Positions 9,614 through 22,232 are shown, counted from the first letter of the stretch. The stretch is DNA of 64,000 nt from Cladorrhinum sp. PSN259 (GCA_033725935.1 MU867133.1:87558-151557); one strand, 5' to 3'. Translations and numbers: made by a program. Notes: generated by a model not told the origin, from the sequence alone.

Positions 9614-9975
9614 TTACTTGAAGAGTCTCCAGAAGCCGAGCCAGGCGAGACCTAGAGAGATGCCAGTGATGCCCATACTCCTGCTTCGCATGCCAAATGG
9701 GGACTTGCTGGCCAAGATTTTTGCTCTTTGCAGCTCTAATTGTTGTTGGCCCGTGATGTAGCTGTATGCTGCGAGACCGAGAAAGGCACCACCGCCTAGC
9801 GAGGGGACATGTTTAGTGACGGTTCAGATGTGATACGCAGGGGGAGAACAGATGTTAACATACCAACGATTCTGCAGGACATGCAGTCATCTCCTCGATC
9901 CTGTCTCAAGAGGTCGTCGAGCTTCTCCGGCTTGTCCAGAGACGAGAGAGCTGGAATGTCCTTATTCTTGGCCAT
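9614..9975 (-). CDS. DMAC1/Dmo2-domain small mitochondrial membrane protein
   Basis: Two exons, 9975-9864 and 9795-9614, with intron 9863-9796 (68 nt, GTATGT..TAG), encode 97 aa. The polar N-terminal third (MAKNKDIPALSSLDKPEKLDDLL) leads to DDCMSCRIVGGGAFLGLAAYSYITG, the CxxC-plus-glycine-rich hydrophobic segment typical of the DMAC1/Dmo2 (former DUF4536) family. A second hydrophobic stretch near the end (GITGISLGLAWLGFWRLF) makes a two-segment membrane hairpin. Human DMAC1 helps assemble the distal membrane arm of respiratory complex I; the fungal role is not established and is inferred only from family. The ATG at 9975 is the only sensible start. The gene is divergent from the AP-3 mu gene, 259 bp away. 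Confidence 0.8.
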
Positions 9976-10234
9976 GGTGAAAATTGGTGTGAGTTTGGTT
10001 GTTGGAGAGTGGTGAAAGTGGTGAGTGTGTATGAGAGATGCGAGATGGAGACTTTCAATTGGCAGGGAATTGGGCACATTCAATTGCAAGGATCCACCGC
10101 TAAAACTTCCTTGGCATGCCAAGCAATGTGGGCTGGATGCTCCCGTCATTGCGTCAGTGCTCTCAGCGGCAGCTGCAAGTCCAACAACCGCCTAAGAGTT
10201 GACCCAAATCCATCAACGATATAAATCAGAAACC
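9976..10234. promoter_or_regulatory. Shared divergent promoter, DMAC1-like (-) / AP-3 mu (+)
   Basis: Only 259 bases separate the two start codons, so promoters and leaders of both genes must lie here. No specific factor site was identified. Confidence 0.6.
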
Positions 10235-11913
10235 ATGAACGGGGCGATTGAGGCGCTGCATATCTTTGACGAGCACAAGTAAGATGATTGAGCGACATCT
10301 TCAAAACAGGCGTCTAACATACATCTAGCACTCTAGTTCTCTCGCATACGTATACATCGAGGCCGCTGTCGGCGACGTATTTGCTCCCCCTCTACCTCGA
10401 ACACCCCGCCCCGCGCCCAAACCTCATATACCTACCAAACACCAATCCACCAACGCTCGTCTTCAGTCTTAGCCATGCCAACCTCCTCTTTCTCGTGACC
10501 ACCTCATCTGAGGTTGAGCCACTTCTTGTTCTCGAGTTCCTCCACCGAATCGTCGATTCCTTTGAAGAGTTCCTGGGTGCGCCCCTGTTAGCACACAAGA
10601 TCGAGAGCAACTACGATGTCGTCGCCCAACTCCTGACGGAAATGTGCGATGCCGGCACCCTAAATACAACGGAACCCAATGCGCTGCGGGACATGGTCGA
10701 GGTGGAAGGGTTCATGGACAAGCTGCTGGGAAATCTGAACCTACCAAGCAAAGCACCCTTCGGTACCAGCTTCGGCTCTTCAAGCACCCCTTCTCTCATT
10801 CACCAGAATACACCAGCCCTTCCCTGGCGACGAGCAAATGTCAGACACACTTCCAACGAGCTCTATGCCGACGTGATCGAGACACTTTCGGTCACTCTTG
10901 CGCCATCAGGCCGACCACTCGCGGCCTTTGCCAACGGCACCATCGCCTTCACTTGCAAAGCCTCCGGCGTCCCAGATGTTCTCGTCACCCTTACAGGTCC
11001 ATCGGGTAAACACAATCTCAAAAGCATCATCGACCTCCCAGTGTTCCACCCTTGCGTGCGTCTCGCAAAATGGCAAGAACAACCAGGACTCCTGAGCTTC
11101 ATTCCTCCAGACGGACGGTTCACTTTAGCAGGGTACGAAGTGGACCTGCTCCCATTCACCGACGGCAAGCCCTCAAATAATGCCAACCTCAAACTGCCAG
11201 TCACTCTGGAGATCAAAACCGGACTGGGCACCGCAGGATCAGACTTCGAGGTTCGACTGCAACTACACAAAGTTGGACTGGGTTCACAATCAGCAAACAG
11301 GGGAGGAGGTGCAGGAGCTCGAGGTTTCGGCCAGTTACCACAGCCCGGCACTCCAGCGTCGCCATCTATTCATGATGTTGCTGTTACTATTCCTTTACCA
11401 GCTGATGTGCGCAACTTGCCCGAGATCAGACCCAGCAAAGGAGATGCTACGTATAATCCTGGAGATCGAGTTCTGGAGTGGACCATTTCCAACAAAGAAC
11501 TGGCTCAGGGTATCTCGTCTTATGCCTTACGATGCACGGTAGTTGGGCAACTTAGCAGCGACGAGAACGATGATGATCCGACTGGGTTCGGGTTCAACGC
11601 TTCCGGTGGAAGAGATTACAGCTACGATGATGGACAGCCGTACCAGGCTTCTGCTGCAGTAACTACCAAGGCAGAAAAGCCGATTGAAGGGGAAGAGGAG
11701 AAGGCCGAGCGAAAAACCGCACAGAATAAGATCTTGATGCCCAGTTCGGCGTCTGTCAGTTTCACTGTAAAGGGTTGGCTGCCGAGCGGGTTGAAGGTTG
11801 AGAGTATTATTATTGATCCGAGGAAGAGTAGGGGTTTGGGCGATAATGTGAAACCTTATAAGGGTGTCAAGTATTTGACCGTTAGTAAGGGGGGTGTGGA
11901 GGTTAGGTGTTGA
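10235..11913 (+). CDS. APM3: AP-3 adaptor complex mu subunit
   Basis: Exon 1 is 10235-10278 (MNGAIEALHIFDEH), the intron 10279-10328 (50 nt, GTAAGA..TAG), and exon 2 10329-11913; together 542 aa. The N-terminal longin-like part reads FDEHNTLVLSHTYTSRPLSATYLLP, then LEFLHRIVDSFEEFLG and IESNYDVVAQLLTEMCDAGTLNTTEPNALRDMV, as in mu-adaptin sigma-like domains. A linker with PWRRANVRHTSNELYADVIE marks entry into the mu homology domain. That domain runs from about residue 205 to the end (GTIAFTCKASGVPDVLVTLTG, FIPPDGRFTLAGYEVD, LEWTISNKELAQG, SFTVKGWLPSGLKVE). AP-3 carries cargo from Golgi or endosomes directly to the vacuole. The YADV and cargo-binding features fit AP-3 better than AP-1 or AP-2; assignment among AP complexes is by resemblance. 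Confidence 0.9.
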
Positions 11914-12396
11914 GGGTTTGGAGTGGAAAAAAAAAGTTGAAGCGGGAACGGAGGAATCAATGGCTGGTCAGATAGGGATTATATACAATAAACGAGTAGT
12001 GTATCGTTAATGAGAAAGATGCACATGGGGGGAGGTGAAGAGTAAAAGTTTATGACTCCGGGTCTGGCTTTGTGATCATCTCTCTTTGTATGGCATTTGC
12101 TTGTTGAGGTTCGCGGCCTCGCGAATAATGCTTGTAAGTAATCCTACAAAAATGAACGGTTATGAATTATCCATTTGTCCTTTCTTTTTATTTGAGCACT
12201 TTGTCCAACGTGTGAGCGGGTTTTAAGATGCCCATCTCCATCCAAACACTTTCCTCTCCCAGCCGAAGACTTGCTTCACAATTGCTGAGACTTGAAATAA
12301 TTCTCTTAAACAGTGAGTCAACGAGGGACGAAAAAAAGGACGTACGTACACTTTAAGTGTTAGAGAGTTTGAACGTGTTATCTAATCTAATATCCC

Positions 12397-12422
12397 TTTT
12401 TTTTTTTTTTTTTTTTTTTTTT
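12397..12422. repeat. T26 homopolymer
   Basis: An uninterrupted run of 26 T lies about 480 bases downstream of the AP-3 mu stop. On the minus strand it is poly(A). No target-site duplication or gene-like sequence next to it supports a retroposed copy. Confidence 0.85.
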
Positions 12423-13009
12423 ACTGTTCACATTGCGTGAGAATTTTTTTAATAAAAAAAAATCTTCGAGTTCGGTTCTGAGATGGTTGGAATGTTCTCT
12501 TATTTTTATTTATATATATATCATGGTCAGGACCCAAAAGCACTAGCTATGGAACCTTCACTGTGGTAATTTTCCATTTGAGAGAGATAACTCCGTCACC
12601 GAGTTGAATCTATCTATTATCCTTCATTTCCTAGGTCGTCAGGCATTATTTGGTGATACGTTTTCTGTTCAAAATCCATGCTACATTGACCTTTGGTCCA
12701 GATCATCCCTCTTCCCCCAAACATCACAATTTCTCATCCTCCAGTGTAATAGCTTCCACAGTGCGTCTTTTGTTTTTGTTTTTTTTTGCTATAGGAGTAC
12801 TTCTTTTAGCGTGTTCTCCCCATGAAATGCTCAAGGCTTGTTGAAGAAATCATCTTTGAGACGGAATGAATCCGAGGAAACTCGGACTCTTACACCGCCA
12901 CGATGATGTTGTTGTTGTTGGGGTCTTGTCCGGATAGTCTCTTACAGCCGATATCACCATCTCAAACATCATCAAGGTGAAGTGAGGCCGAGCGGCTAAC
13001 TGCATACAC

Positions 13010-13025
13010 CTGTAATTAATTACAG
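13010..13025. repeat. 16-bp perfect palindrome CTGTAATTAATTACAG
   Basis: Bases 13010-13025 read identically on both strands. The TAATTA core resembles a homeodomain-type or dimeric-factor site; the function is unknown. Confidence 0.6.
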
Positions 13026-16000
13026 CTCGGCAGTTTTTTCATCAGGTGTAAATAAGCGAGGTCGTATGTGTGAGCAGAAGGACTCGGTGCCGAACAGTGA
13101 TAGATGGTAAGCGTCTGTTCTCGCTCATGATCATGGGTGTAGTGAGGATAAGCATGGACAGTCAGCGTTTCGCGGAGATAGATAGCCAATCCAAACGCAG
13201 CCTGCACGACGACGGCGTCAGGCTTCGAGAGTTGTTCTGGGCTTGGTGGCGTCATACCCGGACGCATGGGATGAACCAAAGGGTTGGCCAGACGCAGGTA
13301 CCGTCACGATCTGCCACGAGGACTGGGTACCTGTACATCTACAAGGTTTCATGAAGTTCTATATCGAGATATCTCGAGGGTTAGGCGCAGGCACCGATCT
13401 AGATGTGGCGGCAGTACCGATGTGATAGGTTGTACATGACTGGGGGAAACGTGGTCAGCATCTCTCTGTAGGGGAGTGTGGTTCAGGGGTTTGTGGAAGT
13501 CGAACGCATGATGCTTACAAGATAGGGAGATATAACTTGTTCGTCCCAACAGTCTTGAGCCGCAACCGCCCGAGCTGCACGATCCCCAGGCAATGAACAT
13601 GTCTCTAAGCGCCACGATCTCTGAAAAGGGATCATATACCCAGAGGAAACGGGAGCCACTGCATGTAATTCTGGTTTGCCGGCATAGGGCTGGCCAGTCC
13701 TTTTGTTTCTGCAGATGTTTCGAAACCCGGCGTTTAGACGCTTTGGTAGTCATTGGGCGGTTGAGGTCAAACAGGGGCCGGCCAATGAGATTCGATATAG
13801 ATGCTATTCCTGGATTCATGGGGTGGAGGTAAGCGCCATGCGGCGGCGTTTACGCAAATCGCAGAGCCGCCTGTCTGTCCCGACGACAAGGCATTCGACA
13901 TGGGCTATTTTGTAAATACAACATACATTGGATGCGTAATCTGTCATGGGTGGTTACATCTGCGGCCGACGAAGTGGCCATGATATTATAGAGTGTGAAG
14001 CGTCTCGCTTGACATTTCTATTGTCTGCCGCCTTCGTTTCCACGGCCTTGCATACAAAGCGAGTGCGTTCCTGCAGCGGAATGCCGTGGTGCTCGGTTGT
14101 GTAATGAAACTGCACGTCATCCACTTATTTTGTGGTGTGTTGGTGATGGCGTCAATGTTTCTAGACCCGGTCACTGATGGCGTTTGAGGAAACTTGGAAG
14201 AGATCCAATTGAAGGCAGCAGGAGGATCAGATGAAAGTCTAACTTTTTGACTGGCAAGAGACGCTGCGCACTAACAGTGGAGAGTTTGTCACCTTCCAGC
14301 GTGCCCGTCGTGAAAGTGGAAGTCACGACCCAAAGTTTTGAGTCCAGATGAACCTGGTATGGAAGTTGGGGTTTCCAGCATCCCTTCTTTTCTTTAACCC
14401 GAGCTCGATTCGGACTTTGTGCCGTCTCGGGCGCCAACTGCCATGATCTGAATGTCACCAAACGCAGCTCCCACGGCTAGGCCTGTCACGTCACCACACC
14501 GCTTTGCCCACCTGGTCAGCATAGGTAGTGCACACCGAGCAAATCTTGTGACAATCACCACTTGATGATGAGAAACAAAGTTTTCGATAGTCTGGACAAA
14601 TATTAACCGGAAACCAAGATCTATGCGGTTGGATCGAATTCAATAAAGTGTTGGCCACGAACAGATGTCGTTGGCGACAGTTGCATGGCGCACAGTGTTT
14701 GTTTGCCGCAACTGTTGCAGTGTCGGACTGCGACCAAGACAGGCGAGCGCAGCTACGAATCGCGATTACTGCAGCTCACCCTCATCAAATGCACCTTGAG
14801 CTCATCACGGGATGACCATGCTGTTGAGGGGCGCAAGCATCGGCTTCTGTTTGGCTGTTTCTAAGAATGGATCCAACTCCCGCTCCCACCCGCGACTCGC
14901 CTTTCTCCTCATTACCACAGCTGGTATAGGCTCGATTATCTGCAAGTCAGGTCATCTCAACCTCCAATAGGCTGGAATATCGACGTTTCTGCCCAATCAA
15001 TCCAAGGAACAAGGAAAAAGGAACGCTCCTTCGGCACCCACCAATCACGAACCAATTGGCGGCAAAGTTCTTGGGAGCAGTGGTTCTGCATCTGCGCTAG
15101 CAGTTGAGTTTCCCATGTTTTCCTCCGGCTGGGATCGCCGGGTCCCGTTGGTTCCTGGCTCGGACCAGACTCACTGGAATTCGACGGACAGGCGTGACGG
15201 GCTCAATCGCACCGAACAGGAAAGGGTGTCGCAGATGTCGCAGTCCCAGATATTAAATGGTCCAGTGTGGGTGACAGCATGCAGGTCACTGGCAGAGGCA
15301 ATCTGGGGTGCGGTTGCTAAAATTATCTTTTACCTGCCTGGGCTGATCCCTGCTTTTTCCCGGACACCGCTTTTCGGAAGATTAGCGACGCTGGGTTTCA
15401 TCCTCAACGCTGTCGATGCTGCAGAGCTCAAAAGGTTGGCATCATCATCCTTAATGTGGGGATGCACTCAGGTCTGGAGCATGGTCGAGGCACAGGATGA
15501 ACCTGATGAAAGACACCATGTTCCCCAGCGTAGCTCTGGCACGACGTGACGGTGGTATCCCAACTTCGTCAACCACACAACCCGCGCGCACTTGCCCGAA
15601 AGTGGACGTCGTGGGAAGGCTGGTCAAAAAGATCCATGCCTCGAATGTGCAGTATTGGCGTCCATCCAGACATCAGCCGAGGCATTCTTCTGACCACGTT
15701 GAACTCTGAGTCTGTTTTTCCTTCTTGCCAGCTGAGATATACCAACTTGCTACAGTATCTCACCGACAAATCCGACCTTCGGTTCAATGGCCGATTGGCA
15801 GTCTGAATCTTTCACGAGAGGCACAGCGAGGTGCGGTGGTGGGTCAGGGACTCGGCAACATGGACTTGTGCGAACAGACTTCCAGAGACACTACGAGGGT
15901 TCATCAGAAATGCAGTTACAGAAAGCAGAAATGAGATTGCATTATGGGGTAGGATTTACCCCTGTCAATGACCCCTCCATGGCCGTTCTGGGTGAGACCT

Positions 16001-18974
16001 AGAGCTCGCTTCATGCCTTTCATCACCACACACTTACACACCATCAGCTAGTTCTCTACCATAGTAAGAGTTGGTCTATTTTGTCGACCCAGGGAAAGCC
16101 AGGTTACCTGGCTCTTGGAGCCAACCGGCCGGGCACCACAGGCCACAGAACGGACCGCAGGCAGAGAAACAATATAGCAAACATGATGCGTTTCGGGACC
16201 TGTTGTGCGGAGGATTTTTAACGGCCTCATTTTCATCTCTTTTTGGACAGTGCACAGGCGCGGGTAATTCCAGATGTTACGGTCCTCCGTATTCGTACAA
16301 AAAACCACCACTAACAGGGGGCTGATTTTCAAGAGAAACGACCAACTGGCAAATCACCTGTCTCGGATCCAAAGATTGAAGATGGGGGCGAGAGATGCCG
16401 CACTTCCACTTGCAGATATCAAAATGGTCGTGGACAACCAGCTCTGTCCCACCACGGACGTTTTTATGTCCCGCAAACCTGATCAACGCCTCTAGATCTT
16501 ATGGCAGGGGCACGGGCTACCTGCGGGGCACAGAAGCTTTACCACAGCTGACACACTGCTGAGTGGGCACCTCCGTCCAAATCACCTGCATCAGCGCGAC
16601 CATGTTACACGGCGGAAAAGAACAGACGATAGCCGCCCCGCTCGGCTGTGTCTGTCGTTGATTTGACTTTTTGAGCAATACATGTGCGACCTCAAAAGAT
16701 TGCCGGAGTAAGACGTTACTCAAGGGTCATTGCAACGGCCTGCAAAGTATGGTAAAATGGTCCTCCCCAAGACACACAGGCCTGTGCCTTCGGGACGACA
16801 TCTATCCTCGGCGGCCCTTGATCGCCTGTCAGCATCACCACAACAAGATCGCATGAAGGACAGGGCACCGCGCCGTTTGCCTGAAAATAAGCGGCCAACG
16901 CACGGTCTCGACAGATCCAGCTCGTCGACAAAGACTCGCAAACTCGTGGACGGTCAGGGATGGCATCTCGCCATCAATGTGCGACGTTGAGACGGCAGTG
17001 AATGGCAGTGGGGCCCACGAACAAGAGCAGCCGCTTGGCATGGCTCGTTAAACACGCTTCACAACCTTGGAGTGAGGTGCGAAAACTGCAAGTGCCTGGC
17101 CCCCGGCGCTCATCATCAGCGGGAGGGAGTGTCCTTTCCGCATTTATTCCCAAGGGGGAAACCCAACACCCTGGCAGCAGCACGAGCTTCCCGTCCCAAA
17201 GTACCAGTACATGTGCGGTGACGAGCGTCTACCCCCGGCTAGACGCCATGTCGCCTATTCGCCAAGTGCTGACAGGGCTTGCAGAGAGGGTGACGGAGCG
17301 TGCGGGGAGCTTGTCGCGGCTGGAGTGGGCGGCGTGCTTATTACTTTTCAGGCGGGGAGAGAGCGGGGATTGATGTACCCTCATCAAGATGCGCGGGTAA
17401 CTCGACATCGAATCGTGTGGCTCAATCACAATGAGAGCGAGCTGGGATCTCACACACTGCTTTCCATCGTTCCTCATCGGGGGGGGGGGACTTCTCATTC
17501 ACTTTACCAAAAGTGCACACACTGGCAAGCTGCAGTAGTAGACACAAGCCCACACACACCTAATTACATACACGAGCTTCTAATCCTCCTACCCTGGCTC
17601 GTTCCTTGCCAGCCCAGCAGCCCGATCTCGCCGCTTCTCATTCCAGCTCCCGCCTGTGCGACTTGTGGCTTCGCTCCCCCCAAGCAAGCCGCCGCCCTTG
17701 CATTTGACGCTTGTCTGTGTCTGTTGCGAACACTTGACGAAAAGGCAGCGCCGGTCGTCTTTTGATGATTTGGTCGCCACCCCCCTTCCCCTTTCCCATC
17801 TCACACCTCTCGTGTCCATGTTTTGTGCGCCGGTCCGCGACAGGCGCTTGATATCCATCGTACTTTTCTGAGGAGGTACCTACTGCAGATATACCGACAG
17901 CACACATACCACCTCGGCCGGCATTCCGCAAGCACGGTACCACTTCCCCATTGTTTTATACCCACTCACTACCAGCCTCGCTCGTTCCCAACAGGCGCAG
18001 CCCAGCGGATTCTGTAATCGCGCGTTAAAAAGGGCCAAGCGCCCACACCACTCCGACCCGAAGAAGGCTGGGGTCTGGCTTTGGCTCTGGCTCAGATTCA
18101 TCGAGACCGTCACCGCATCAAGTCGTCGTCGCGTGAGACCAGCAGCAACATATCACGGCATATCTAATCAACACTGTGCTGTCGTTGTCGAGAGAAGTGG
18201 CGGCGCCCGGCACAGCAGAAGCGGATTTACAGCTTTCCACTCTGAGCTGCAACTGTGATTTGCGCAGATTGCCATATCACTGTCTCTTTGGTTGTTCGAC
18301 TTGACTTGGCCCCTTGATGGCTCTCTGACGTGTCGTACATCACCTTCAACAAACAGTTCAACGTCCAGAGGCGGGAAGAGTCTGTAGCTGTTTGTCGTTG
18401 TGTTTATTTACCAAGCACCCATCATCCTCAGTCTCTTACAGCCCACGACTTACTCACAACTTCCCCACTAGCACCGCCGCGAGCCCCGGCGCCAGCACAA
18501 GACCACCAAGTTCCGAAGGAAGCCAGGGCTGGGTGACGGACGCACGAGCGCCGACCGGTCCCCGCCCTCTCTTCACTGGCGCATCGCATCCGGAAAATCC
18601 TGCAGGTTGATCACACTTTCTTAACGCTGATTCATCAGAGAATCCCACGATTGCCCTCAGCCCGACGTTGAATGCACTTGACCATATCAGGGCCAAGCGT
18701 TGCATGTCGTGGCAGCTCATCCGGCTTCTTCTTCTTCTTTTACCTTGTCATTTGTCTGCCACTCCTCCAGGCATTACTCCCACCACTTTGTGCGTTATTG
18801 CCCATCACACATATTGGCCGTCACCCCGCGTTGGTGTCGACAAGACGTTTCAGCCTCAGAGGTTCTTTGCGGAGGGAGTGCAACTTGTGCAGTTCGACTA
18901 GGCTGCCTCACTGACCGCCTCTTGGTGTCTTCGACCACTCGCCCCTTCACTCACAATATAACCATACGCCGCTC

Positions 18975-21391
18975 ATGAAGATGGCGACATTCACAGCTCT
19001 CAATGGAGGATCACCAAGGCCTGCGGAAGTAGTAAATGGGGCCGCAGAGCCAGAACGCACAAACGGCCAACCAGCCAGCGCAGACCCCAGGCCAACCGGT
19101 AATAACCACGACAGGCTCCCCTTTCCTGGCGCAACTGCCTTTCCATCCGAAGCCGAAGGTTCAAACAAACGCAAGCGATCGAACTCGGATTCGCCCAGGA
19201 GAGAACGTCCACCATCACCAGCCGAAAGGAGAGAAAGGAATGAGAGGGCAGAACGGTCAGAACGGTCCGAGCAGCTTGAATCTCACCGACCTCACTCGGA
19301 ATCCCGCGAAGGGTACACCACGCCTCAGAGGGAAGGTTATCGGGGTTATGGTGACGAGAGGCGAGACGAAAGGCGGGACAGGGACCGAGAAAGAGAAAGA
19401 GAAAGAGAGCGGGAACGGGAACGGGAACGGGAGAGGGATAGGGATAGGGATGACAGGCAAGACGACAGACGGGACGACGACGGCGATCAGTGGCACTCCA
19501 GAGAGTCGAGAGACGAGCGCAACTCAAGCTACGAAGGGCCTTACTCGGCTGGACCAGTTTCTGCCCAATCAGATGATCAAGCAGGCGACCGGCTACGAAG
19601 AGCAACAAGCCAGGGAGACAGTGTTGACTACGGTGACCAAAGCCCGGACGGCGATGACCGGGGGTACTCGGGCCAATACACGCCAGAGCAGCGCAGGGAC
19701 GGTGTCATCCAGTCAGATCCCAAGAAGCGGAAGCGTAACTTCAGCAACAGGACCAAAACCGGGTGTCTGACCTGCAGAAGACGGAAAAAGAAATGCGACG
19801 AGACGAAGCCTGAGTGTGAGTTAACCGTGCATGGGTGACCTTTTTGCGGGGTTGTGTTTACATGGGGCCTCTTTTTGCGGTCGCGCCGCGCTGTTTTTGT
19901 GGTGGCATAGGAGAAGCTAACCAATCCTTCAGGTAACAACTGTATCCGGGGTGGCTTTGTTTGCGCCGGCTACCCGCCGCAGAGGGGAACCTGGCAAAAA
20001 CCCGAGAGTAAGCCCACCCAGGTAAATATCGAGTCCAAGGATCCCAACTATGTGCCACCCGGGGCTTACGGGATGCCTCAACAACAACCCTATCCCACTC
20101 AACCACCACCACCACCACCACCACTGAGTCAGCAAGCGAAGCGTGACTCGTTGTCTTATAACCGCGTACAGCCCACACTGAGGATCACGCCCCCTCAAGG
20201 TCGCCCTCTCCAAACAGACGACGACAGACCGACAGCCTCGACGCTGGCATCGACGCTGCCGAGTGCTATAATGAGCCCTGACAACAAGCTCTCTGCCCTC
20301 TCAGGATACACCACATCAGCATCCAACATGTCTTCTTCAAACATGTTCCCGACTCCCATCAGCGCTGCCACTCCCCATTCGACCTTCTCGGAGCGACCTC
20401 CCAAGGATTATCCCCAGCGCGTGCCACCTCTGCATGACCTCACCAGGACTACGGACCCGGACCAGCAGCAGCCACAACCTCAACAGCAACCCACGCTTCC
20501 GCCACCGCCACCACCTCAGAGTGCCATCTCGCCGGTGCCGCCTTATAGCCTTCACACCGGCCGCACTGTTACTCCTCCCACAACTCAGGCACAAGCCTCA
20601 TCATCCTCGTCAACCGGCGGTCCCCAGGCCACGGCGCAGCTCGCCCTCTCTCACACACAGTTCCCCTCGGACAGACCACGCCGCGAAAAGGACGAGATGC
20701 TCAACGGGAGACAGTATTACCCCTTCGACAAAGAACTCGTCCTCGAGCGCGAGAGATGCAACGCCGCCTGCTGGCGATTCAACAATTCCACCAATCCAAA
20801 CATTGGCGTTTCCCCCACTGAGCGTGCGCGCCTGTTCCGTGACATCCTCCATCCCCGCGAGGGAGTCCACCTGTCGCCCACCGTCATGTCGCCGGTCACA
20901 CATACCGGCAGGGTAGGGGAGAACGCAACCGTCGAAGCGCCCTTTAACTGCGACTATGGGTACAATATCCAGATCGGCAACAATGTGTCCATCGGAAGGA
21001 ACTGTCTGATCAATGACGTCTGCGAGGTCAGGATCGGGAACAATGTGATTATCAGTCCCAATGTTTGCATTTACACGGGGACTTGCAGCACGGATCCCAG
21101 GAGGAGGGCGGGCAACAGCGGGACGCAGTACGGAAAGCCCGTCGTCATTGAGGATGATGTCTGGATTGCGGCGAATGTGGTTATTCTGCCTGGGGTTAGG
21201 ATTGGGAGGGGGTCGACTGTCGGTGCTGGGAGTGTTGTCACTAGGGTGAGTTACCTGATTTACTCTTTACGCTGCGTCCAGCAAGATGAGGTGATGCTAA
21301 TGGTTTATAAAACACACAGGACGTGGCTACGTACAGCATTTACATGGGACTTAAAGCCGGCCATAGGAGGGGAATTTCTTTTATTAATTGA
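18975..21391 (+). CDS. Zn2Cys6 regulator fused to maltose-acetyltransferase-like hexapeptide domain
   Basis: Exons 18975-19815, 19933-21245 and 21320-21391 (introns of 117 and 74 nt) encode 741 aa. The disordered N-terminus carries a long Arg/Glu/Asp repeat (about 135-165). The binuclear cluster is C264-x2-C267-x6-C274-x6-C281-x2-C284-x6-C291 (CLTCRRRKKKCDETKPEC, NNCIRGGFVCAG). Intron 1 splits the codon of the fourth cysteine. A Pro/Gln/Ser-rich linker follows (about 300-525). Next come a Mac-type N-terminal domain (EMLNGRQYYPFDKELVLERERCNAAC, about 531-600) and left-handed beta-helix repeats (GNNVSIGRNCLI, IGNNVIISPNVCI, IEDDVWIAANVVILPG, IGRGSTVGAGSVVTRD). The position of the catalytic His of maltose/galactoside acetyltransferases (THPxDP) is Cys665 (TCSTDP). 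It is probably a nuclear DNA-binding protein whose acetyltransferase fold trimerises or binds ligand rather than catalyses (inference). The start could also be the ATG at 18981. Confidence 0.85.
19384..19458 (+). repeat. Coding low-complexity Arg-Glu/Arg-Asp repeat
   Basis: Imperfect GA-rich hexamers such as GAAAGA, GGGAAC and GGGATA encode alternating Arg-Glu then Arg-Asp in the N-terminal region of the Zn2Cys6 fusion protein. It is a charged, probably unstructured or single-helix segment. Confidence 0.75.
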
Positions 21392-22192
21392 TCTATCTCC
21401 CTCTCTCACTCTCCCTCTCCTATTTCTTTTCTTTTTTTTATGTTTGTGTCTCTCTTTTGCTGTTTCTTCAATCTTTCTTTTACGAAGCTAGCGGGTTTCT
21501 GGATGTGAAAAAGAAAAAGGGGGCCAGGCGGGGGATGGATCAGTGGAGAATGGGGTTATTGACTGTGTCTATGTTTTTTTGGTTTTTGTCTATGTCCTCG
21601 TATTTTTTCCCCTTTTCCTTGGAGCGTTTGGATCGACTGGCTGGCTGGCTGGCTGGCTGTCTGGCACTTTTATTAACTCGGTTGGGGGGATGTTATGTTT
21701 TGTGTGCTGTTTGTCTGGGTTTTTTTTTTTTGGCTTGGTTTTCTTTTTTCCTATGATACCCCCAATTTTCCTTTTTATTTTATTTTGTGTGTGTATGTGT
21801 TGGTTCTGTACTGTTGTTGAGAAGTAATTGTATGTATCGGGTATCATGTGTGTGGTTAGGTGTTTGTTGTATGTGTGTTGTGAAATGTATGAAGAGAGCC
21901 AAGAAAAAAAAAAGAACGAGAATTTTGTTTTGTGTGTTTCACCACTCACTTCTTTTTTAAAAAAACGAATACCTTGTCTTGTTTGTTTTTTTGTGAGTTT
22001 TGTGCATGTGCTGGATGCTGCAGATACATTCATTGTCTTGTGCGACGAAATGATGGCGTTACGAGTATGTATATGTACATTATTACATACATGTAATAAG
22101 TTCAAGTGAGACGGAAAGACACAAAGTCACTACGTTGTTATGTCATGATTTTTTCACATTATCTACATATTCTTTTTTTGTGAGAGGGTACG

Positions 22193-22232
22193 TGTATGTG
22201 TGCGTGTGTGTGTGTGTGTGTGTATGTGTGTG
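22193..22232. repeat. TG-rich microsatellite (imperfect)
   Basis: A GTGTATGTG/TGTGTG tract of about 40 bases is visible; the purest part is 22204-22222. Confidence 0.8.

Larger units (their letters stand above)
11914..18974. other. 7-kb stretch without recognised gene; distal promoter and leader of the Zn2Cys6 fusion gene
   Basis: Open frames here are short, overlapping on both strands and resemble no family. Features seen are a T26 run, a 16-bp perfect palindrome, and from about 17500 pyrimidine-rich blocks (for example near 18728-18745) with many short upstream ATGs. The last 1-1.5 kb looks like a long 5' leader of the regulator starting at 18975. An unrecognised gene or non-coding RNA cannot be excluded. 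Confidence 0.5.

Noticed and set aside
12397..12422. Poly(T) considered as the tail of a retroposed element
   Set aside because: No coding remnant, internal Pol III promoter or target-site duplication was found next to it.
15115..17765. Several plus-strand frames of 120-184 codons in the long intergenic region
   Set aside because: They have no motif, overlap other frames, lack gene-like codon choice and have no plausible intron structure linking them.
19036..19770. Second plus-strand frame in the same place as the fusion regulator
   Set aside because: It overlaps in another frame with exon 1, which contains the Zn2Cys6 motif; repetitive GA-rich sequence is open in several frames.
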